Source: Allacma fusca (taxonomy: Eukaryota; Arthropoda; Collembola; Symphypleona; Sminthuridae). From it: a DNA stretch of 64,000 nucleotides. The notes below the pieces were generated by a model. The model made no database searches. It was not told the origin of the DNA and saw only the letters and a list, made by a program, of their open reading frames with translations. The DNA is taken from NCBI GenBank assembly GCA_947179485.1, contig OX359246.1, forward strand, positions 35,319,632-35,383,631, written 5' to 3'. Shown one piece after another: positions 11,152 through 22,527 of the stretch. The position numbers and the translations under genes were made by a program. Each line of letters opens with the position of its first letter. Position 1 is the first letter of the stretch.

Positions 11152-12039
11152 CAGAGCATTGGAAAATACTTTTTTTTTCTGAAAATACAAAATAAAATAC
11201 ATTTGAAATAAAAGCCAAAATACAAAATACAAAATAAAAATACCTCCTTTAATTTTATGAAAATACAAAGTAAAAATACATTATATTGTGGGTTATTCAA
11301 AATACCAAATACAAAATACTGTATTTCAAATACTTTTCTCAAGATACAATTCACCTCGATTTCTTGAGCACAGTTTTGAAAAAACCTTTCAAAAGCATCA
11401 TCAGAAAACAAAGCCCTTTTAGGACTAAATATAAGACCTGCACAACTACATAACCGCTCCACAGAGGCTAACGAAGCCAATGGAGTATTAAAATAAAAAA
11501 GCGTTTCTTTGACGTTCGGATACTTGTCCAAAATAGCCAACTGTCGGAAGTGTCGTACATATAGTTTAAACACTACAAAGTCACCTGAATTGGTTGATTA
11601 ACTGAATATTAATATGACTGTTATGACTTTTCCGACTAGCTTAACAGAAAATTAACTGACAATAAAATTCATTCTTCGACATGTAGTCAGCGAGAGAGGT
11701 TGAAATTCTTTGCTCTCTAGAAAATCTCTTCTAGGCTAAACCGAACGTTTTTGTTGTAAAGTGCAATCCTGCGAGTGTTTTTACACGATGGTGACTACAG
11801 AAGCCATGTACATTGAAATTTGCTATGTGGAAAGTATTTTGAACAAAATAATTGATTTGAAATACATTTTGTATGTCACTGTTAGTAAGAAAATACAAAA
11901 TACTATTTTATTCAAAAACATGTAAAATATAAAGTATAAAATAATTATTCAATTCATTAGGGCTACAAAATACAAAATACTCGAAGGTCTCAAAATACGT
12001 ATTTTAAAATACTGTATTCCCAAATACTCCAATGCTCTG
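11152..12039. mobile_element. hAT element, word AAAATAC, inserted in exon 2
   Basis: Ends are CAGAGCATTGGA and its complement. The exact 8-bp duplication ttaaggac lies at 11,144-11,151 and 12,040-12,047, and the empty site is seen in copies 2 and 3. Both subterminal zones repeat AAAATACAAAATAC words. A fragment encoding a hAT transposase C-terminus lies inside on the minus strand, which ties this family directly to hAT. Confidence 0.95.
11364..11573 (-). pseudogene. hAT transposase C-terminal dimerisation fragment
   Basis: About 70 residues on the minus strand read FNTPLASLASVERLCSCAG, followed by a SPKRALFSDD stretch and FERFF. This is the conserved C-terminal dimerisation region of hAT transposases, where serine/glutamate-arginine, AG and an R-x-x-L-S core are usual. 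The catalytic core and BED zinc finger are absent, so it is a remnant. Downstream residues in the same frame are word-derived. Confidence 0.85.
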
Positions 12040-13464
12040 TTAAGGACCTTGTTGAAGTCAGGAGGGACTTCGAAGATGATCTCTTTTTGCTACGTTGGCT
12101 CAAGGGTATGCGCATCACGAATATTGGAAATCAGCAGTATAATACTAATTATAATTATATATAATTAGTAATTATTATAAGTAAAATATTTACTTATACA
12201 AAGGTGTGTTCCCTGGATAGATAACAATGTTCTAATTTTTAATCGATGCTTTAATTTTTATAAATTCCTTCTTAGCAAGAAATATGAATGTGAAGAAAGC
12301 TGAGAAGATGGCGCGCGGGGTAGGGACGTTTAATTTATATGCTCATACATATGTGTATTTGTATATGTTATACATACATTCAATACGCTGCACGTACTGA
12401 CATCTGTGATAGCTATATGGTCGAATTCGTACAAAATAATTTTTATAAAATGTTGGAAAATTGCATATTTTTTTCTGAAATAAACTACAGTGGCATCATT
12501 GGTGGGTAAACGATGTGGAAAAACGTCTCCCTCTAAACATTGATCCAGAGCTTGTGGAAGCCATAAGTAAATATACCCCAAAGGTTAAGTGCAGAAATGG
12601 TGCCATGAGTAAGTTCCATTTTAATAATAAAAACAAAATTGTATTTCAGTAATTAAATACAAATAAATAGTTCTGTACTTGTTTGTTTATATTTGTTGAC
12701 ACAGTGGATATCGTTCAAAGTGGTTACATAGACTTTCATTTACTCTTGACCACATTTGGGAAGGATCAAATCTCAACATACTTCTTGGAAGAAATCCTAA
12801 ATGGGGAAAAAGAGCATATTTTATGGAACCAGAGAGTATTTGATGAAAACCCTTGCAAAATAATTACGGAGGACTGCATCAAAGGAAACATCGGAGTCAT
12901 TGATATGAAGAATCTTTCTTTGAAGCAAGTAACGTCCTTCAAATGTAAGGTCCATGACTTTATGAGTTATATCTATTTTTGTACTAACAAGTGTAAATAT
13001 AGGTAACTATTTTATGGAATTATTAACTTAGGCATCCAGATGGCTATGAAAATTACTCAAATGACGTCAAGTTATTTCCCTTCTATCGGCTCTAAATGCA
13101 TAATCATCAATTGTGAGAATTTATGCATTATTTCCTTTCCCATTATTTACAGTTGATTGTTAATAAATATTGAAACTCGAGTCTTATAGGGGAAGCGTCA
13201 TTGAGCAATAAAATCTTAATCCGGCAGTTAGTCTATAGTTCCAACTATACTTAGTATTTAATTATCACAGGTCCTGCCTTCATAGTTTTTTTGGTCAAGA
13301 TTGTTAAACCAATCATGGAGAGGGCAAACGTGTCTCTGGAATGTTACGATGACAATGAAGAGATCTGGAAGGAAGTGTTACTTCGCCATGTTCATCCAGA
13401 CGAACTGCTTACCACTTATGGGGGTAATAAGGATGTTTCTTCAGTTACGTGGTTCAGAAATTAA

Positions 13465-14333
13465 TCAATTGATTTCAAATGTTATCAAGTTGTTTCTTTA
13501 TTCTGGAGTAGTGTGTTCTCCTTCAATAGCAGTCAAACTTGTTGTAGTTTTACAAAACAATATGTGTTTATAGCTGCCCAATGAATTATAATAATTTGCC
13601 TAAAAGTTATATCGGATAAGTGTAACTTCAACTCAGGAATAATGCTCATGTAATTTATTTATTGTATTTAGATTAGTTTTTATTTCGTTAGGTCCGGCTT
13701 AGCATATAAATGAGGAGGTGCAAAGCTTGTAAAATCAAGACTTGAATTCAAATTTCAATCACCTGATCCAAACTTGTTTGAAATTGTTGTTATTTGGTTT
13801 GTTGCTTTTGTTTACCTCATCAACAATAATGGTCCCACACATATGTCATCCAACACATATGCATAATTACATATAGTGCAGATATACAGTGTGCCAAGAT
13901 GTATGTAATTATATACTTCACCTTTAACGGTTCACAATTAAGGATGTTTAAATACATTCAATTCGTCTCTGATTTAGCAAATATTTTTGAGACTTCAAGT
14001 CAACCATGTGTGGATGCAGCCATTCAGGAAGCGTAACAAAATATGAATATTTTTTAGAAAATATCCAGTGAAAGCTGTCAATTGCTCAGTTCAATTATAC
14101 AACTTATTTCGAAATAAATTTAAACTTGGGTGGTAGGAATTGTTGCTTTTTCATGATACTATTAAACAGGTCATTGTTTTGATAAATGTGGAGAAAACCC
14201 ATAAATGCAGAAAGCTAGGTTGAGGAAATTCATCTTTAGGAGTTTTTGATGTTCCCATGTTTTCATGGACAGTTTGTCGTTCATGAAAATGTTTTTCTTT
14301 TATTGTTGGTTTTAATTTGAATACATTGCACAC
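13465..14333. other. 3' spacer of SEC14-like copy 1
   Basis: No gene is seen. Much of it aligns with 22,528-23,360 downstream of copy 2 (cacatatgc and acttgggtggtag landmarks). Where copies 2 and 3 have AATAAA after the stop, this copy reads aatgaa (about 13,580), so the standard poly(A) signal seems lost. Confidence 0.65.
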
Positions 14334-15142
14334 TAGAGCATCACCCCGTGGGATATTTTAGGCCCGTGCCCGCCCGTGGCTCGTAACGTTTTACCCGTAC
14401 CCGCCCGGCCCGAAATTAATGTTTATCGAAAAAGCCCGGCCCAGCCCGCAAAATTAAAAAAAGCCCGTAGCCCGCCCGCAAATACCATACTTCTTAAATA
14501 CTGAAAAACTGTATTTTAAAATATTGTTCTTGACTGTTACATACAGTCGTTAAATTACCTTGTTTATTAAGAAGGAAATACAAAAGCTTATGCTGCTATT
14601 TCGGCTTTGGTAAGCACTTCTGGTGGCGTTCTTGAATTTATTACAATGTTAACTTCTGGATTCTTATTACAAATACTTGAACTACTAGCAGGATTCATCT
14701 TCTAAACTAAATGGAATTTTCCACAGTCATGAAGAGCGAAATGAAACTTACTAAATAACAAAGGCAGGTATGCAAGAAAACTTTTCTTGCATACCTGCCT
14801 TTGTTATTTAGTTAGTAACAGTCGTACCAACGGGCACGGACCTAAAATATCCCACGGAGTGATGCTCTATCGTAAACCAAGCCTTAGTTTGTTTGAAAGC
14901 TAAAATTGCAAACGTCTGAAATTCGTTCCAGTCATTCACAACCGCTGCTCATGCATTCACAACTAATGGAATTTCTCACGGGCTGTTACGGGCTTTCACG
15001 GTCTTTTTTAACCGCGATGAAAAGACCGTACCCGCCCGTAACCCGTCAAACGTAATAATTTTTACCCGTACCCGCTCGAAGCCCGTGCGGGCCGGGCTTT
15101 TTGCGGGCTTACCCGTAAATTTTAACCGCCCGAGATGCTCTA
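14334..15142. mobile_element. 809-bp hAT-like element, copy 2
   Basis: Same length, ends and orientation as 4,839-5,647, with no difference found by eye. It is flanked by its own 8-bp duplication ttgcacac (14,326-14,333 and 15,143-15,150). The homologous spacer after copy 2 (about 23,370) is uninterrupted. The hairpin lies at 14,750-14,812. Confidence 0.92.
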
Positions 15143-15826
15143 TTGCACACCACACCCTGCCAATAACAAACGGTACAAATAAACAATAAATATCAATTGG
15201 TACCTAAGAATGAATTTACGAAGGAAATAGAAGCTAAAAGTATATGGTAGCTTATCATAATCTATATTTTACGATTTCTGCCTAATGGCCATTTTTTGCT
15301 TAAGAGGTCCAACAGAAGTAGTTCTTCTTGAGATGGTTTGCATTCACAAGTGCTGAATTTGCGTGGTTATATATTATAAAATATTACCTCTGTAAAAACT
15401 TATTGGTTGTGAAGATAAATACAGATACGTGAATATTTTCTCAAGGAAAATTCCATTTCCTCGTGCCCATTTTAAAATTAAGTTTTATGAACATCTAGCT
15501 TGCAAAAAAAGTAAAATGATTATGTAAAATAAGCAATATTGTGGAGGAGTAATCCATCAAGTATCCCAAATTCATGGTATGAAACCACGGTTTATTAAAT
15601 TTCTCACATGTTTTTTTATGAAATTTGGCAGATTTAAAAAATTATTTTCATTGATAATTATATTTGAATCTAGTTGTGATGATGTGTGTTACAAGCCTCT
15701 CATAGTAATTTTTACCACCATTCAGCTTTTCCATTCCTTATCTTCCGGTATATTTACGGTTCATTACTAATCACTAAAGGTGGGACTTTATAGGATATAA
15801 GCGCCATTGTGTAATACCAGAGTTGC
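15143..15826. other. unit junction with receptor 3' flank remnant
   Basis: About 15,143-15,470 continues the SEC14 3' spacer (matches about 23,375-23,690). From about 15,480 to 15,820 it matches the receptor 3' flank (about 6,430-6,790 and 30,530-30,760). The receptor reading frame itself is missing here. Confidence 0.65.
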
Positions 15827-17790
15827 TTGCAGGTATCACGTAGTACCTGAAAAATACCCGTCGGGTCGGGTTCGGGTGAGCTAAAAAAGAGTACCTGAGA
15901 TTCGGGTCAATTGCGGTTAGAATAAGGATCCGCACCTGAAACTACAGGTCGGGTTAGGATCAAGTTCGGGTTTAAAAAATATACCTGAGCTCAATCTCAA
16001 GTACAAGTTCGGTACGATGAATTCAAAATACCTGAACCCAAAATTGTAATTTAAGGTATTTAGCAAGTATTTTTTTACCTCAATAATTTAACGTTAAGTT
16101 CACGTGAATGAAACTCTCAAGCTGATCTGAATGCTAATGTAGCTTCACATGGCTGAAGGACACGTGGTAGTTAGTGATACATGAGAGCTGCCATATCAAT
16201 TAAATTAACAAATAACCAATTTTCGCTAATTAATTTCATGATATAACCTTAACGTTGTAGCAGACATAATCAAATCGGTATCTATTTCGTGTATGCTTGT
16301 GCCATAAGGCTTGGTTACAAACTGGAAACCTTGATGATTATCTGCGGTCTCATGCTGAAGCTATCGCTCAGAGCAGAGCTGCGCACAAGTACAAGTAGTA
16401 CACGAGTATTTCAAGTCAAGTTCGCGTTCGGGTCGTGGTCAAGTAAATAAATTTAAAACCATGAACGGTTCGGGTCGTGTTCAGGTATTTCATCGACTTG
16501 ACCATGATTTCTTACCTCAAGTCAAGTTCGTGGTCAAGTATAATTATTTTACTTGAACCATAGTACCTGGTCATGTTCAAGTAAATATTAAAAAGTACTT
16601 GACCACGAACTTGAGTTTTTCGTGTACAAGTTCAAGTAATTTTGTTTGTGCAATTCTTCATGGCTGAGGGAGTTTTCAATTCACTTACGATTCACTGTAC
16701 TAAATGAAACTTAAAACGGCATTTAATACATCACTTTAAGCGGCATTTGTTAATTTGTTCGTGTACACAAATACAAAAGAAAGCTCAACATTCATATGGC
16801 TCCGTGGAAATTGATTTAAAAATGTTAGCACCCATGTTTATAATAGTATGTGACAACAAAACCTAAAAGGAGTTCTGTGTCCCCGAAAATGTCAACTGAG
16901 TCACCAGACCCACCCGGTACACGAAATCAGAGTAGATCTGCAGTGTACAATCGTTCTACATTCATTGAAAGGAACCAAAAATACAACTATTATTTTTAGA
17001 GGCGGTTGCTAGCAAAATGCTGGGTGAAACCTAGTGTGTTAGAAACCCAGGTTCGCTTTCATTAGAAATATAAATTCAATAAAACTTAAGTATTTTGATG
17101 TCCAATGGATTACTTGAAAGTACTTGAAAGTTCAAGTTCATGGTCAAGTTCGGGTCATGGTCAAGTCAAGTTGAAGTTGGACCCGAAACGCGCGTATAAA
17201 ATCATGGTCAAGTAATATGAGAATTACTTGAAAACCCGAACTTGTTTCATTCAAGTATTACTTGAACTGAAAATGTCAAGTTCGGGTAATCTTGAAATAC
17301 GTACTTGAGAAGTCGGGGTCAAGTCAAGTTCGTGGTCGGATCTTTATAAATACTTGACCCGAGCGCAGCACTAGCTCAGAGAATGCTTGGGGAAGCTTAC
17401 AATGGCTGTTTTCATTCTTTTTGTGAATCAAGTCACTTAATAATAAGTCATTAATATAATTTATGCATTTGTGACTTCACCTCATTTGTGCGTGATATTT
17501 ACTTTGATAAAGTATTAGGATAGAACTTACGATTATATGTTTGCTCTGACAAAATACGTGAAAATCGGGTTCAAGTTCGGGTCGGGTTTATTTTGAGATC
17601 CACACCTCAGGTATTTTTTCAGGTGCGGGTAGCCAACCAATACCTGATTCAAAAATACCTGACAGGTGCGAGTATTAACTCGGATCCTGATTGGAAGTTC
17701 GGGTCGACGAAAAAAATTAACCTGATACATATTTCAGGTACGGGTCGGGTTCAGATGCGGATCTTAATTTTTTGCTACCTTGAAAACCTC
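15827..17790. repeat. word-rich element (ACCTGA/GGGTCGGG) with a nested element
   Basis: Words such as CCCGTCGGGTCGGGTTCGGG and ACCTGA fill about 15,835-16,060, and their counterparts fill about 17,570-17,775. The outer edges resemble hAT ends (ccagagttgc left, ccagaggttt as complement of the right edge), but no target duplication is seen and the two flanks come from different parts of the tandem unit. A deletion therefore accompanied or followed the insertion. Confidence 0.55.
16374..17373. mobile_element. nested 1,000-bp hAT-like element, words CAAGT and CGGGTC
   Basis: The left end CAGAGCTGCGCAC matches the complement of the right end TAGTGCTGCGCTC imperfectly. The exact 8-bp duplication gctcagag lies at 16,366-16,373 and 17,374-17,381. 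Subterminal words combine TCAAGTCAAGTTC with GGGTC, a mix of those of the 2,981 element and the surrounding element. Confidence 0.82.
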
Positions 17791-17795
17791 TGGAA

Positions 17796-18192
17796 CTAAC
17801 AATGCAAACAAATAATAAAAGATGGAGAGAATTTAAATTGTAATAACAAATATGTAGATATAACCCCTTTAAAGAATTAATTGACAGAAGAATTCAGCTT
17901 TCAGGAAAGATCCCAGTTGTGTATATAATATTTGATTTCAAATATGTATATTTTTATGTTACATAAAATAACATAACCAGCATTGTGCTGGTATGTATAA
18001 ATGTGTACATGTGTTGGGACAGTTGTGTCTGGTCAAGGTTTTCAAACATAAAATATATTATGTTCACACATTACCTCTGCAAAAACTTATTGCTTGTGGG
18101 GAAGTGCAAATTTTCTCAAGGAAAATTCCCATATCATATGACGTTGAAATCTCCCTTCCACTAAAGTTATTAAAACTTTATGAGTTCGACAC
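17796..18192. repeat. orphan copy of the SEC14-like 5' flank
   Basis: This stretch matches about 20,255-20,700 upstream of copy 2 and about 9,680-10,000 plus 10,690-10,760 upstream of copy 1 (gcaaacaaataataaaagat, then tctcaaggaaaattcccat). No SEC14-like exon follows; the next sequence is a repeat. It marks a fourth, truncated unit. Confidence 0.75.
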
Positions 18193-18316
18193 CAGGGTTG
18201 GGAATGAATTATTAATCCGGGATTAATTTAATCCCGGATTGCAATTTTTTGTATAAATTATTAATCCCAATCCTAATCCAAGACTTGAGCAAATCTAAAT
18301 TTAATCCTTATGCCTT

Positions 18317-19129
18317 GTTTATAGTCGCTTTGATTTTTCATTGACTTTTCACTGAGCAATCTTTTTCACGTAACTTTCACGCAGGTATACTTCCGATGAT
18401 TTATAGTTCCAAAGTTTCACGCGCGAAAACTCCTATAATATTTTCGTTCATTTTCGCTGCATTTTTATTGACGAAAAACTAGAAACCTCCAGTTGTCAAT
18501 TCTTGGTCATTGATCTTTGACCTGCCATTAAAATGCCAGCAGTGAATAAACGTAAACTAATAAAAAAATTTCTTGCATGGAAGATAACTAATCGGGACAA
18601 GAAACGGTTTCAGTCAATGAATATTAGACCGATTTTGAAGAGACGCAATGTCCAAGGGGAAATAAGTTTAGTTCGTGAACTTGCGGATGATCCCATGTAC
18701 CACCACAAATACTACCGTTAAGTTACAAATGTTATTTGGGCTATCATAAAGGGGTATTATTTACATTAAAAATATATTGGGGTATTATGTGGGGAATTTT
18801 TTGCTCAAACTCAGCTTTACTGGCCCTGGCAGTTCTTTTTCGGGACATTTTGATTGCAAATTATGGAGCGTTCACTAGTTTTGGACTTTTCATTCTTCTT
18901 TCACGCTTTAAAAAGTTGAAACAGTTTCAACTTTGATAAAACTGAAAAGCGAATGAAACTTTTCACGATTCTGGGGACTATAAATGCGCGGAAATCATGA
19001 AACTGTCGTGAAATGAATGCCGCGTGAAACTCGAATGAAAAAAGTTTCACGAAAGCAACTGTAAATGTGAACCATACGTGAAAACGTGCGAATCATTGAG
19101 TGAAATGAAAAAAAGGAGCGACTATAAAC
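18317..19129. mobile_element. nested inverted-repeat element, PIF/Harbinger-like
   Basis: Ends are GTTTATAGTCGCT on the left and its exact complement AGCGACTATAAAC on the right. Subterminal zones carry repeated GTTTCAC/GTGAAAC-type words. No clear target duplication is seen (ctt versus cta). The internal frame at 18,533-18,721 is the reason for suggesting Harbinger. Confidence 0.6.
18533..18721 (+). pseudogene. possible Harbinger-type transposase N-terminal fragment
   Basis: A 62-codon frame, rich in lysine and arginine, ends in a stretch with ISLVRELADDP followed by MYHHKYYR. HARBI1-like transposases have a comparable segment (acidic L-x-D-P, then F/Y-x-x-Y-x-R-M) before the catalytic domain. 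No catalytic domain follows, so at best this is a remnant. The match rests on a short motif recognised by eye. Confidence 0.3.
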
Positions 19130-19786
19130 CTAGCATTTACTCCTGAATCCCGGCTCCATCTTCATTTTAATCCATAATCCTAATCCAATTTAGTTGTATT
19201 CTGTGGATCAATCCTCAATCCTAATATAATTATTACTCGATGATCAATGTGGTCAATCCTATCTCCAAAATTCACTTCAGATAACAGTGTGGAACATGGA
19301 TAGGGATTATTGTGCTGTCAGTATTTTTATATATAATTAAGTATATATATTAAAATAACTACTAATTGGTACCCATTATTATTGACTGCATTATTCGACA
19401 TCCAAACGATTCCTCTGTTGTATGAACCGATTACACATCTTCCATCCAACAATGCAATAATCTATCTACTTTAATCTGCGTAAACGAGTTTAACCTTGTA
19501 ACACAATTATTTGAAAAAGTTTCTGCCTGCCCAGCATATTATCGAATTTTTGGGGCCAATCTATCATTCTAAATCATATATTCTTAATTTATCTTCGGCA
19601 ATCTGTTAATCCAAAACAAATTTTTAAATTCTATTTAGTCAAATCTCTCATCCAATTGGGGTTTTGAGATTTTTCGTCAATCCCTCAATCGAATCCCGTA
19701 TACAATCCACATGTCTGGATCTTTATTGCAAATCCGCTGATCCAATCTAAATCTTGGAATATTTACCCAATCCAAGCAATGCAACT

Positions 19787-20704
19787 ATGTATACAAACTC
19801 CAGGTTCAAAAATTACATACGTAAGTCAGTGGGAGTTTGATTCCTGGACCAGATTTACTCATATGCTTGTTAAATAATAATTAGAATAACAAACATTTTT
19901 AGTCTCTTCCTGGCAGTAAGAACCACTTGCTGGGAAAAGTTAAGTAGATTGTCCGGCCAAACCTGTTGTTATTTATTTACTCAGTCCTTCACAAGACAAC
20001 TTGACTTGAGAATTACAAGCAACACACAATGCAGTACAGAATTACATATCTTCTGGCTGCTGATGTTGGAGACTGATGATTTAGTATGATTTATTTAGAT
20101 GTATAATTTATTTAGTAACATTTAATTTTAGTTTGTTACGAAATCTGGGGGACGTATTTAACACATCGTCAGTAAGACCATATTATTGTATATTACTTGT
20201 GTTTCAATTCCTTAATTCCTTTTAGAATAATCTAAAATTCTGTGTATGAATTAACAATGCAAACAAATAATAAAAGATGGAGAGAATTTAAAATGTAATA
20301 ATAAATATGTAGATGTAACCCTTTTAAAGAATTAATTGACAGGGGAATTCAGCTTTCAGAAAATATCACTGTTATGTATATAACATTGGATTTCAAATAT
20401 GTATATTTTTATGTAATATAAAAATAAAAACATAACAAGAATTGTGCTGGCTGTGTTTAAGCTTCTTGAAATGAGATTTGGGAATTGAAAGTAAGAGTAT
20501 TTATAAATGTGTGTATGCGTTGGGACAGTTGTGTCTGGTCAAGGTTTCCAACCATAAAATATATTATGTTCACACATCCCCTCTGCAAAAACTTATTGCT
20601 TGTGGGGAAGTACAAGTGCAAATTTTCTCAAGGAAAATTCCCATCTCATATGACGTTGACCTCTTTCCTTCGCTAAAATTAATAGTAGGTGTTGAAATAA
20701 AATG
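19787..20704. other. 5' spacer of SEC14-like copy 2
   Basis: No gene is seen. It aligns with about 6,900-7,690 and 9,549-10,000 once the foldback element is removed, so it is the uninterrupted version of the unit 1 spacer and serves as the empty-site control. Confidence 0.65.
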
Positions 20705-20864
20705 TGCTGATTGAATGTTTTGTTGCGATCAGTGTTTTTAGTGCCATGCGTAAAGTCATACAGTTTAGATTTGTCCAAAGACAGAAAACATTTTCTTCAT
20801 TCCACGTCTTGAGATTTTCTCATTTCAATCTCGATCACCTGACAGACAAAAAAATAAATCAAAG
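20705..20864 (+). promoter_or_regulatory. conserved proximal 5' block of SEC14-like copy 2
   Basis: Counterpart of the blocks before copies 1 and 3, with the gatcagtgtttttagtgcca core, gtcatacagt and ttgtccaaagacagaaaac. It runs to the ATG at 20,865. Confidence 0.5.
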
Positions 20865-22527
20865 ATGGCTGACCGGGCCCCAACTCCAGCAGAGCTAGCT
20901 ATTCAACAGGTAAACGTACAATCCTGAAATTTAGGATCATGTGCACATACAAACGTATCGTAATATATTAAGGTGATTCATCATAGGATAAATTTTCAAC
21001 GTACTCATTTAATACATACAGTCAAACAGTTCCAGTATTTTTTAATGAGTCGATTATCAATATCACGTTTTGTATACAGCTCAAGGAGGCTCTTAAGGAC
21101 CTTGTTGAAGTCAGAAGGGACTTTGAAGATGATCTCTTTTTACTACGCTGGCTCAAAGGTATGAACAATATGCATATTTGACATCAGTAAATAATTATTT
21201 ACAACAATTATTCTTCGTAAATGTTACATATACAAAGGTGTTAGTTGGGTAGAACACGATTCTCTTATTATTATTCATTGATTTAATTATTATGAAATCC
21301 TTCTTAGCAAGAAACATGGACGTGAAGAAAGCTGAAAAGATGGCGCGGGGAGTAAGGATGAATTATTTACATACATACTCATACATATGTATATTGATAT
21401 GCTTTACATATTCAATAAACTACGCGCACTGCCATCTGTGGTAGCCAAATGGTCGAATTCGTACGAAATAATTTTTATAGAATGCTGGAACATTCCATAC
21501 TTCTTTCTGAAATAAACTTTACAGTGGCATCATTGGTGGATAAATTCTGTGGAAAAACTTCTTCCTCTAAACATTGAACCAGAGCTTGTGGAAGCCATCA
21601 GTAAATATACCCCAAAGGTTAAATGCAGAAATGGTGCCAGTAGTAAGTTCCATTTTAATAATAAAAACAAAATTATATTTCAGTAATTCTGTACTTGTTT
21701 GTTTATATTTGTTGACACAGTGGATATCGTCCAAAGTGGTTACATAGACTTGCATTTACTCTTGACTAAATTCGGGAAGGATCAAATCTCCAGATACACG
21801 TTGGAAGAAGCCTTAAATGCGGAAAAACAAGATATTTTAGAGATCCAGAGAGTATTTGATGAAAATCCTTGTAAAATAATTACGGAGGACTGCATCATAG
21901 GAAACATCGCAGTCTTTGATTTGAAGAACCTTTCGTTGAAGCAAGTAACGTCCTTTAAATGTAAGGTCCATAGAGTTGTGAGACAAATCTATTTTTGCTC
22001 AAATAATTGTAAATATAAATAACTAGTGTACGGAATTATTACAATTTACGGAAATATTATTAGTATCTATATCAATCTTTATTTTCAGGCATACAGATGA
22101 TTCTGAAAACTGCCCGCGAGATGTCAAGCTTTTTCCCTTCTATGGGCTCTAAATGCATAGTTATCAATTGTGAGATTTTTTCCATTATTCCTCTTATTTT
22201 ATTTACAGTTGATTACTAATAATTTTATTATTGAAATTGGAGTCTTGTAGGGGAAATGCCATTGAGTAATAAAATCTTAATCCAGCAGTTAGTGTAGATA
22301 TAGTTCCAACGACTTAATGATTACATTTCACAGGTCCAGCCTTCGTAATGTTTTTGGTCAAAATTGTTAGACCAATCATAGAGAGGACGAACGTGTCACT
22401 GGAATGTTACGATGACAATGAAGAGATCTGGAAGGAAGTGTTACTTCGCCATGTTCACCCAGACGAACTGCTTACCACTTATGGGGGTAATAAGGATGTT
22501 TCTTCATTCACGAGGTACAGATATTAA
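20865..22527 (+). CDS. SEC14-like CRAL-TRIO lipid-transfer protein, copy 2
   Basis: Seven exons: 20,865-20,909, 21,080-21,158, 21,308-21,351, 21,525-21,642, 21,721-21,960, 22,089-22,169 and 22,334-22,527. All have GT-AG junctions and consistent phases, giving 266 aa. Residues 1-60 form the N-terminal helical part (PTPAELAIQQ, then FEDDLFLLRWLK). From about residue 95 follows the CRAL-TRIO lobe, with AVFDLKNLSLKQV, MGSKCIVIN and KEVLLRHVHPDEL leading to a closing YGG. The protein stops soon after YGG, so the GOLD domain of longer SEC14L proteins is absent. Family members load and move hydrophobic ligands such as phosphoinositides or tocopherols; the ligand here is unknown. The start is the first ATG after a conserved 5' block. 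This copy appears intact. Confidence 0.85.

Larger units (their letters stand above)
10930..13464 (+). pseudogene. SEC14-like lipid-transfer gene, copy 1, interrupted by a hAT element
   Basis: Seven exons are recognisable: 10,930-10,974, 11,131-12,105 (with the 888-bp insert at 11,152-12,039), 12,276-12,319, 12,491-12,608, 12,705-12,944, 13,032-13,112 and 13,271-13,464. Without the insert all phases agree and give 266 aa. The N-terminal part carries a leucine-rich RRDFEDDLFLLRWLK stretch typical of CRAL-TRIO N-terminal helices. The second half is a CRAL-TRIO lobe (GVIDMKNLSLKQV strand, KEVLLRHVHPDEL, closing YGG). No GOLD domain follows. SEC14-like proteins bind and exchange small lipids in the cytosol. 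The insert brings stop codons within a few dozen codons, so a functional product would need its removal. All other exons are open, so the loss is recent or polymorphic. Confidence 0.85.
18193..19786. repeat. AATCC/GGATTA word repeat interrupting a unit
   Basis: It begins cagggttgggaatg, a hAT-like end, followed by GGGATTAATTTAATCCCGG words. AATCC-type words return at about 19,140-19,270 and 19,600-19,780. Flanking sequences on each side match different positions of the duplicated unit. I could not find a matching right end, so a truncated or rearranged element is likely. About 19,680-19,785 is shared with about 2,465-2,605. Confidence 0.55.
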
